DNA of 64,000 nucleotides from Strigamia acuminata. Its lineage: Eukaryota; Arthropoda; Chilopoda; Geophilomorpha; Linotaeniidae. Made by a program: the position numbers and the translations under genes. The stretch's first letter is position 1. Each line of letters begins with the position of its first letter. Positions 1-8,203 of this stretch are shown in pieces. The notes beneath the pieces were generated by a model that was given only the letters and a program-made list of their open reading frames with translations, did no database searches and was not told the origin of the DNA. The stretch covers positions 14,014,001 to 14,078,000 of the forward strand of contig OX442316.1 of the NCBI GenBank assembly GCA_949358305.1, in the 5' to 3' direction.

Positions 1-596
1 ATAATAGTACTCGGGAAATACAATATAAGATATAATACTGCTTTATTAAATACGCTTACTAATACAGTAAAGGTTAAGGTGATTCCAATGATGGTCCTCG
101 GATTCTTCTGCGAATACGAGTCGCCGCTAAACAATGGTAGTTCCTATTGTTTAGTCCTACGCGTGGTCTGTGTTGTTGTCTAGGGTTATTTCCACGTGTT
201 ATAACGAACACGCGAGAATTCGCTTTCTCGTGCGAATTAAACGAATATCGCTTGGATATTTATTCTAGCGTAGTTTGGCTACGCTAAATAAATGTGGCTG
301 TTGTACAGTTGAATGGTCAGCGGGCACCGGTCCTCGATCAATCCGTGAAACGGCCTGAAAGGTGAGGTAGATGGTGCTCTTGCTGAAATGTGGTAACTGT
401 AGTGTATATCCGGTCAAGCGTTGGCGTTATATATTAGCCGGAAATGACGTCATATGCAAATCCTTCTGATTATGCAGGTTCGCAGAAACACGAGACTAGT
501 CAGTCTAGTCGGTATTTCTAGCGCGCTCTAGTGGCGAGGATTAATAACATGATAATCGCCGCTAATTACTTCTTCAGGTGATGCCGAATCACCACA
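1..596 (-). repeat. 3' LTR of the Gypsy element, truncated by window edge
   Basis: Positions 1-596 repeat 11178-11773 with no difference that I can see. On the minus strand the LTR starts TGTGGTGATTCG at 596. About 34 bp of its end, equivalent to 11144-11177, lie outside the window. Confidence 0.95.
445..461. promoter_or_regulatory. CRE plus octamer motif in the LTR
   Basis: TGACGTCA (445-452) is followed after one base by ATGCAAAT (454-461). These are the palindromic CREB/ATF site and the POU octamer. The pair recurs in the 5' LTR at 11622-11638. The motifs are seen directly; a promoter role is inferred from their position in an LTR. Confidence 0.45.
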
Positions 597-608
597 CGTC
601 CCTCCCCG
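597..608 (-). other. Polypurine tract of the Gypsy element
   Basis: Directly inside the 3' LTR the minus strand reads CGGGGAGGGACG, a purine-rich run in the place where plus-strand priming starts in LTR retroelements. Between it and the ORF3 stop (791) lies about 180 bp of AT-rich untranslated sequence. Confidence 0.6.
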
Positions 609-790
609 AGAATAAATCATCGGGGCCCCCCTTTAAAATAAAAGGTGGAACAATATCTAATCATAAAATAATCTTTTTATTAAAGGATGATGAATGATGA
701 ATAAAATGTTTTACATTCTCGAAATTGATACATAAATAGTTTCTTGGTTCTTTAGGGAAGACAGTCTTCTCGTCTCGAATTTGCAATCGA

Positions 791-3700
791 TTATTTCTTC
801 AAGTTATCGGCGTAACTTGGCTTGTCTTCCGAACTTGGTTCGTCCAGGTTGGGAGATGTGGTCAATCTTGAAGAGTAGTCCGAGGGATCTTCGCTCTCAT
901 TTAAGTAGAAACGCAGGTGTCCCGGCGCCTCCAGCGGATTTCCCGTTCGTTCGTGGGCCCAAATCGGTGGCAGGAAGGCCGACATACCTTGATTGGTGTG
1001 GTGGATTCTTTGGGCTTCGGCGATGCTGGTTGGCGCGCGATGCGCTCGGAGGAGCCGTTGATGTTGGATGAAGCGATCGTCTCCGGCTCCGGCTTCAATA
1101 GCATCCTTCATCCAGACGTAAAGAGAATAGCCACGGTCTGGGGTCTGGAGTAATTTTGTTTCAGTGTCCTTCGTCAAGGACAACCCCGGGAAGTACATCC
1201 GGAGTCTGGCGGCGATCTGAGGTTCTGCCGTCTTGGAAGCCTTCATGTTCGATTTTGGGCGGAGCAACTTTCCTTTCGTTCCCTTCTTTTTGAGCGAGAC
1301 TGGATCGGCCAGTGGCTCGGGAGGTCTATTTTCCGTCGGTGGAGGCGGAGGAGGAGGTGTCGGATCCCTGGGAGCCGGAGTTTCCACGACTGGTGTGGTC
1401 ACCGAAGATGACGGAAGCGGATGTTGGATGATCGCTCGAACGTTTTGGTAAGAGGCCTCTGGATCCGGGTCCTGGGCCACCATTTGGGCTCGAATTATTG
1501 CCGCGGAGGGCACTAGGCGTGTCCAGCTGTCTACGAGAGCCGGCGGGACTTGGAAACCCTCGTGGGCCACTACGATCCAGGCTGCTACAGCGACACGCGC
1601 GTTTCGGAAGGTGGCGGCGGCCAGTAAAATCGACATCAAGTCGGTAATGGCAACCACGATCCTCGTATTCCAATTTGGATGATCCCGATTCCTGTTCTGC
1701 GTATATTCAATCGAGATCCGCTGAAGATTCGAGATGACGTTCTGGATCACGTTTTGTTGGTACGAATCCATTTCGCACAACAGTGCTCTGGCCTGCTCCA
1801 CGGTTGTGACGTCCAGAAATTGTTGCAGCGTTACCTCCGACGGGTTGACTGGAGTCGAGGCTTGGATGACTGCTGGGGCTGGCAACATTGGATTGGGTCC
1901 CGCGGATGTCGTTGGCTGAGGCACAGATCTGACCAGACGTCTTGATTTTTCCGGTTCGGGCTTGTCCCAAACAATTGGAGTTCTCGTTGAAGTTGAAGCT
2001 TCGGGGATCGTTGGGAGAGGTTCGACTTTGGCTGGTCCAAAGCGAGCTTCTCGATGTTTGAGTTGTTCTTCAGAACTCAGTGTCGGTGCGCCGATTATTA
2101 CTTTCTTGCGAAAGGCGCTTGGGAGGCTGACGCTGGATGTTACGCTTCTCGTCTGCGAGAGTTCCGGCTTGATGAAAGCGCTTGGCGCCGTCTCTAGACT
2201 CGAGGCGGTCGAGGGAGTCGGGCGGTAGACTGGTTTGGGCTGCAGTTGCTGGTATTTCATAACTACCGCGAGGAGATCCGCCTGAGTATACATCTTCTTC
2301 TGCTCGGGGACCTCGTCGATAATTACCTCGTCGTCGATCTTCATTGGTTCGGGACTGTCCCGAATTGATCGTGTGTTTTCGTAGCGTTTCCTATCTCGCT
2401 GTCGTATTTCCTCTTCACGATACGCTTTCCACGAACGTGTGCGACTCTCCGATCCTCTTCTTCTTCGTTCGTCTTGTAGACGGAGGTTCTCTCGTTCACG
2501 TCGGGCTTTCTCATCACGTTCGCGTAGGAACTCTTCTCGGTGTCTGTTCCACGCTTCTCTGTTTTCCTCCCGCCGTCTGAAGTAATTTCTACGATAATCG
2601 TTCCAATCTTCTTGGTTCCTATCGCGTCGGCGTTGATCTTCTCGGCGGTCGGGGAGTTCGCGTACACTTTCTCTTCTACGGCTGGTTGACGGGGCGTCCC
2701 TCGATCGAAATCGCGATGTTTGTAGGGCCTCCGTTTTTTCTAGGCGAGAGAAAGCGCTTGGTTTGGCCAGGCGTTTCTTTGTCGCGGGTATCTTACTCTG
2801 CGCGCTGCTGGAAGTGCTTGGCTTGTCCAGGCATTGTTTCTTTGCTGAACAGCCTCCTTCGTCGTGCTCGTTGGAGAGACGTTTCTCAGCCTTCTGGCGT
2901 TTGCGACCAAAGAAACCTAAAAAGTGTAATTGGTGCATTGCTCGCTGCGAGGAAATAAAACCGTGTCTTGGCCTCCAATCTGGGCGGTCGGGTCGATCGT
3001 CTTGGATTTGTTGGAGCCAAATCTTAATTTCCTCGGTCGAGTAACCGTCCGGCTGCAAATAATCGAAAACTTCGTCATGCGCGGTTCGTCTCACTTCTTC
3101 GTAATACGCCATATGAATCTGGTGTTTTTCTTCATCTGTTTCGGCGTCGCGCCACTGTTCGTAAACATCCCATCCTCGCTGGTTGTCGGGGAAGGCGGCT
3201 CGGATTAGTGGATTCGGGATTGGCGCTGGTGGGTCCATGTTTCTTGAGATAACTGCCCGTAATGCTGCTTGGTATTGGCGTGGCATGTAGTGGATCAACG
3301 TTTGCTGGCTGGACCAGTAGCGGCTGATCGCACGAGACAATAATAGGCGAATCTTCCATGGTTCAAAGTTGACCGATTCTTCGAGCGCTTGTCGGAACAG
3401 TATGGGGATGACTTCTCGCCATAAGCTGCCTGCGGAAACTCTTTTCGGGTCGATTTGTCCCCACGTAGTGCGATATCCGTCCTAAATATAAGAATATTAA
3501 TGAATATATTAGGATCGTTGATTAATTTGTCATATTTTTCTCTAGAGATTCTTTCGTCTAACACAAGATGGCGTCATGGTCGGCCATGTGCTTTTCGACC
3601 ACGTGTCTTGAAGTTACTTTTTCTTTCGGTGTTTGATTAATTTTGACGATTCGTCACTTAAAGTTAAATTATTTCTTCGTTCGTGGTCAGTCCACGAACT

Positions 3701-3905
3701 TATTTCGTATTTTTGATTCTCGATAATTGAATTTTTTCTATTTTTTACTTACGTCGGGTTGGACATCGGGTTCATTGGGTTCGTCCCAATTTCCCTCTTC
3801 GTTGTTTACGACTATTTGTAACAACTCCACTTGTTCTTCATCGTCATCCTCGGAAGCGTTGTTTACGGCCCGTTCAATTTCTTTCTTCCAATCATTTCTT
3901 TTCAT
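791..3905 (-). CDS. Spliced third ORF of the Gypsy element, function unknown
   Basis: The reading frame downstream of pol is in two exons: 3905-3753 (51 codons from ATG) and 3481-791, joined by a 271-bp intron with donor GAC|GTAAGT and acceptor TTTAG|GAC. The phases agree, and the frame is stopped just upstream of the acceptor, so splicing explains the open frame. The product would be about 947 aa. Seen in it: an acidic N-terminus (EDDDEEQ), a long arginine/glutamate-rich stretch around the middle of the first half (many RRR, RER and SRTRSW-like segments), Pro/Ser-rich linkers and a mainly hydrophobic-helical segment near residues 650-720. I see no signal peptide, membrane anchor or furin-like site, so it sits in the env position but does not look like an envelope protein. 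No family recognised. An accessory structural or nucleic-acid binding role is a guess from the basic composition. Confidence 0.7.
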
Positions 3906-4123
3906 TTTTCGGAAATTAATTTGATACTTTGATTTACGGCTGCCTCGAGGTGATCGTCGCTTAGTCGGAGATGACAGTGATAAATGTGGGTCGGGTTAGA
4001 GGTTAACTATTAGTCTCGTGTCGTCTTTGATTGGTTTGGCCAATTAAGACGCATTGTGGGACGTAACAGGTGTCCCCCCTGTGGTTGTTTTTATCGATTG
4101 TTTGAGACAATGGCTGGAGTCGC

Positions 4124-7100
4124 TTATTGTTTTCCGACGAGTTTCCCGTCTTTTATGAACGGGTTTGGCTTGTGTCGACGCATACCGTATATTTTATCAG
4201 GTTTGAGGATTCTTGTAGTCTTATTTTTGTTTGATTGCTTTCCTTTTTTAGGAGATTCTTCGACTATTTCCTCCCTCTCCGAAATCTCATCCGGGGCGTC
4301 GGCCGCTTCGTGTAACTCATCTTGAACTAAATTGGTTGGGCCAGTTTGTTCATCTAAAAACATGTCGCGAATAATTGGATTCTGCGCTGGTTTCGTCTGA
4401 TATTCCGTCCAAGCCTCTTGAGGAAACTCAGGTAAGTATGGAGTTAATTCTCGGGCGTGGATCGATCTAAAATTAACGTTGTCTGCCAATCTTTTTAGCT
4501 TGAAAGCGTTTCCGCCGTGGGCTTCGAGTATGACGTACGGGCCGTCGCGTTTGTCTGCTAGGCCTGAGTGGATCCCCTTATCGGCGCTGGACTGAATATG
4601 TGTGTCTTTCCAGACGAGGTCATTGACTTTAAAATTGCAGAAGGGCCGATCCTTTCCAGCAATGCTAATACGATCTCTCATGTCGAATATGTGAGACATC
4701 ATATGTTGATAAGTGGCCGAAATAATTTGCTCCAACCTATCGACGTAAATATGAGGCTTCTCGGGATCGATTTCCAGTATTTCCTCCGGTATTCGCGGGT
4801 CCCAGGGCACTCTGAGTTCCCGAGCGAAGTTTAGAAACGCGGGAGAAAATTTGCGATTCCTCGAGATCGTCGTGCGGATGCTGAAGGCAATTTCACGAAG
4901 ATATTCGTCCCAGCTGGAGTGAACATCGGTGAAAATTGCCAGCGCATATTTTATGTCGCGATTTAACCTTTCGACGGGATTGGCCCGTGGATTATAGGTT
5001 GACGTGTATGATGTCTCGATGTCGAATTTTTTACAGAAGTCTTTATACAAATTTGACGCAAATTGTGGTCCATTATCGGAAATTAATTTCCGAGGGAATC
5101 CGAAATGAAGCGCCACTTCGTACAAACATCGAATGATTTTCTGCTTAGTTGGTCTCTCCATTGGAAAGAGCTCGGGCCATCCGGTCGCGACATCCATGAT
5201 TACTAAAATATATTTGTTTTTATTGGATGACGTGGGTTTTGGGCCCATTAAATCCACGCTCCAGCAGTCGAAGGGTGCGAAGGGGCCGAGTGAGATTCTT
5301 TCGTAATTCTTGGGCGTCCTAGGTTTGCACGCTTGGCATCTGGGGCAGTGGTGAATGAAACGAACAATATCTCGGGTCATTTTGGGCCAAAAATAGAGTT
5401 GGTTCGCACGGTAGATTGTTCTGGCCACTCCAGAATGTCCGGCGAGTGGGTGTCCGTGGACCATCCACAGAAACCTTGTTAGCAGACTCCTGGGTATAAC
5501 GACTTTCATCGAAGTACCTGTCTCCGTCAGATCATCGCGGAAATTCGGGTGGTGTTTTAGTAGAAGTCCATCCTCGATTAAGTACGTGGAGGCCTCTCTT
5601 TCGAATTCTTCGCGTTGGATTTCGTCGAAATTCTTGTCGGGAAATTTTTTATTTGTGATGAAGTCTCGATAAGTTTTACAGAAGTCGTCTGTCATTTGGG
5701 CGGCTATTAATTCGTCCCTGGTGGGCGGTTTGCTGTTCGTCCCCTTGCTTACGTGGGCGACGAATGCTCGAACGTACTTGTCGGAGATTCGAGGTTCTAT
5801 CGTTAGCTCGTAATTTGGGTGAGCGTCCTTGACAGACTGGTACGCTCGGAGCCAATAATTGTAATAATTTTGGTCTCCTGACTCGAGTTTCTCCTTGGGT
5901 AATTCGTTTAGCTTCTTAAATTCCCATTTTCGAACGGGGTTCGGACAGTAGAAGAGGCGTGAGTCGTCCTCTCCGCAGTCGGTCTCGTCTTCGGGGTCTG
6001 AAGCTGGGGCTCGTGAGAGGGCGTCTGCCACGACGTTGAATTTTCCGGGTCGGTATTCAATGATTAAGTCACAAGCCATTAATTCTAGCTGCCAGCGAGC
6101 CATTCTTCCGGACGGTTCCTTCAACGCCATTAACCATTTTAGGGCTTCGTGGTCGGTTTGTACGTTGAACTTGGTAAATTCCAGGTATGGTCTGAATTTT
6201 CGGATTGCCCAGACGACGGCTAGACATTCTAACTCTGTCGCATTATAATTCTTTTCGGCTGCTTGTAATTTCCGGCTGATGAACATCGTCGGGACCTCTA
6301 ACATTACTCCGTCGACGTCATGCTTTTGAAGCAACGCAGCACCTAGGCCAATTCGACTGGCGTCGGTGTGAAGAGTGAATTCTCGATTAAGATCTGGCAG
6401 GGGAATCCGTTTTACATCGATCAGCATTTGTTTTATTTTGTTAAACGATGTTTCGCAGTGGTCAGTCCATTCGAACTCTTTATCGTTGCGTAACAGATCT
6501 GTGATGGGCGCCGCGACGTCTGCCAAATTTGGGAGTAATCGATTGAAGAAATTCACCATGCCCATGAAACGTTGGACTCCTTTTACATCTTCCGGGGCGG
6601 GGAACTGGCTAATGGCCTGGGTCTTTTTCGGGTCGATGGATAGGCCACCGGTTCCGACTGTGTAACCCAGGAATGCCAATTCTTTGCGGCAAAATTTACT
6701 TTTCCCTGGATGGATGTTTAGTCCGGCCTTTGTGAGTCGCTCCATGACGTCATTCACATGCATCAAGTGGTCTGTAAAGGTCTGAGAGACTATTACTATG
6801 TCGTCAAGATAAGCCCATGCGTATTTGTGTAAGGCGTCGCCGAGAACTTTTTCTATTAATTTTTGAAAGGTGGCGGGTGCGTTTACTAACCCGAAGGGCA
6901 TTACATTAAACATCAGTCGACCCTGCGGTGCCCAAAAAGCTGTTTTCTCCTTATCCTCTTCCCGCAATTCAACCTGCCAGTAACCCTTGGACAAGTCCAT
7001 GGTCGTGACCCAGTTAAATGGGGCGAGTTCTCGTAAAATTGCTTCTATTGATGGCATTTGGATGGGGTCAATGACGGTTATGGCGTTTAAAGGTCTATAA

Positions 7101-8137
7101 TCGATGCAGAGGCGCGGTTCGGAGCCTGGTCGCATGACGAGGACAATCCTCATTCCATACTCTCCGATGGCGTGCGACACGATCCCTTTTTCGAGCAACT
7201 CGTTGCACATTGTTCTTACGATGTGTCTCTTCTGGGGATTCATAGTCTTAAAAGGCACTCGTACCGGTTTGCCCGTAACCAATTCGATCTCGTGCATTAC
7301 GTAACTTGTCTTCCCTGGATCTTTATTTAAGTTCTTCGAGTGCTTCTTGAGCATTTCCTCGAGGAGTTTCGTTTGTTCTTCGCCAAGGTTGGCGTCTGCA
7401 GCCAGATTATGTATTAAATTCTCCTCCTGGAGGATAGTATTAAATGATTTAAAATTATAGTCTTGGATGAACTTTTTAATTTCGCCTCCTCCCCATTCCT
7501 CGTCGTCCTTAGCTTTGTCTAGGAGTTCCGGAGGTATTATGGGTAGTCGTGGGTCCTCGTGGTTGTCGATGTAATTCCACGAACGTGTGACTGGGTTGGG
7601 CTGGATGTTCATCCGTTCCATCAAATCCATTCCTATCAGCAGGATTGTGTCTCGGGTTGGTAACACGATGAAGAAATGCTTAATCGTGCCTCCTTCCCAT
7701 ACGAAATCGGTTGATAACGTCCCCACTGCTCTAACTTCTCCCGCTGCCGTAAGAACTCGAATATTCTCGTTCATCCCCCGTAATTTTCTCTGTATTTTTT
7801 CGTCGAGTGATTCGAATAAGTCGGTAGAGATAAACGACTGATCCGCTCCCGAGTCGAGTAGTCCCATTAACACCTTTTTGCCGAAAGAGACCGGTATTTT
7901 AGCCAGTACGCTCTTTGCTTCTGTTGATAGATTGCAACGAAGTATTCGCTTTTTAAGAGGATTGGCCCCTTGGTCAAGCGGTAAAGTCATGAAAGCGTTG
8001 GCTATGCCGTCTTCGTCTCTTATTTCGAATTTCCGTTTGTTGGTTGGAGTTGTGACTTCCTCGTTGGCAGCTTCCTCGAAAAATTCCAACAATTTTTTCA
8101 TTTCTTTAATTTGTTTTTCCACTAGTGTAAGGTCCAT
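4124..8137 (-). CDS. pol: Gypsy pol polyprotein (PR-RT-RH-IN)
   Basis: An open frame of 1337 codons from the first ATG; the frame is open back to the frameshift site at 8197. Retropepsin has LLDSGAD at about residues 93-99. Reverse transcriptase has MPFGLVNAPATFQ and the catalytic YLDD at about 443-446. RNase H starts with HTDASRIGLGAAL. Integrase has an HHCC zinc-binding region (HPLAGHSG ... CPRCQACK) and the catalytic core WSVDLMG, SDNGPQF and the later E in NPVERLNR. The C-terminal part (NDLVWKD ... GPYVILEAHGGN) resembles the post-integrase GPY/F-type module. I see no chromodomain. The frame is intact. It lies 32 nt past the gag stop in the -1 frame, so expression is by ribosomal frameshift. 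Confidence 0.95.
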   Translation of the reverse strand: MDLTLVEKQIKEMKKLLEFFEEAANEEVTTPTNKRKFEIRDEDGIANAFMTLPLDQGANPLKKRILRCNLSTEAKSVLAKIPVSFGKKVLMGLLDSGADQSFISTDLFESLDEKIQRKLRGMNENIRVLTAAGEVRAVGTLSTDFVWEGGTIKHFFIVLPTRDTILLIGMDLMERMNIQPNPVTRSWNYIDNHEDPRLPIIPPELLDKAKDDEEWGGGEIKKFIQDYNFKSFNTILQEENLIHNLAADANLGEEQTKLLEEMLKKHSKNLNKDPGKTSYVMHEIELVTGKPVRVPFKTMNPQKRHIVRTMCNELLEKGIVSHAIGEYGMRIVLVMRPGSEPRLCIDYRPLNAITVIDPIQMPSIEAILRELAPFNWVTTMDLSKGYWQVELREEDKEKTAFWAPQGRLMFNVMPFGLVNAPATFQKLIEKVLGDALHKYAWAYLDDIVIVSQTFTDHLMHVNDVMERLTKAGLNIHPGKSKFCRKELAFLGYTVGTGGLSIDPKKTQAISQFPAPEDVKGVQRFMGMVNFFNRLLPNLADVAAPITDLLRNDKEFEWTDHCETSFNKIKQMLIDVKRIPLPDLNREFTLHTDASRIGLGAALLQKHDVDGVMLEVPTMFISRKLQAAEKNYNATELECLAVVWAIRKFRPYLEFTKFNVQTDHEALKWLMALKEPSGRMARWQLELMACDLIIEYRPGKFNVVADALSRAPASDPEDETDCGEDDSRLFYCPNPVRKWEFKKLNELPKEKLESGDQNYYNYWLRAYQSVKDAHPNYELTIEPRISDKYVRAFVAHVSKGTNSKPPTRDELIAAQMTDDFCKTYRDFITNKKFPDKNFDEIQREEFEREASTYLIEDGLLLKHHPNFRDDLTETGTSMKVVIPRSLLTRFLWMVHGHPLAGHSGVARTIYRANQLYFWPKMTRDIVRFIHHCPRCQACKPRTPKNYERISLGPFAPFDCWSVDLMGPKPTSSNKNKYILVIMDVATGWPELFPMERPTKQKIIRCLYEVALHFGFPRKLISDNGPQFASNLYKDFCKKFDIETSYTSTYNPRANPVERLNRDIKYALAIFTDVHSSWDEYLREIAFSIRTTISRNRKFSPAFLNFARELRVPWDPRIPEEILEIDPEKPHIYVDRLEQIISATYQHMMSHIFDMRDRISIAGKDRPFCNFKVNDLVWKDTHIQSSADKGIHSGLADKRDGPYVILEAHGGNAFKLKRLADNVNFRSIHARELTPYLPEFPQEAWTEYQTKPAQNPIIRDMFLDEQTGPTNLVQDELHEAADAPDEISEREEIVEESPKKGKQSNKNKTTRILKPDKIYGMRRHKPNPFIKDGKLVGKQ

Positions 8138-8152
8138 CTTTTTCGAAGTTAT

Positions 8153-8203
8153 CGCGAGCGGATGTGGAATTATTTTTGTTCCGCCCGCGAGTTCCAGTTT
8201 TTT
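8153..8203 (-). promoter_or_regulatory. -1 ribosomal frameshift signal between gag and pol
   Basis: The minus strand carries the heptamer A AAA AAC at 8203-8197, in the gag frame (ACA AAA AAC). Seven nucleotides later comes a 10-bp stem: CGCGGGCGGA (8189-8180) pairs with TCCGCTCGCG (8162-8153), one G-U pair included, closing a 17-nt loop that contains the gag stop codon (8172-8170). Reading after a -1 shift runs from 8197 without a stop into pol. The site, spacing and stem match the known requirements for programmed -1 frameshifting. Confidence 0.85.
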
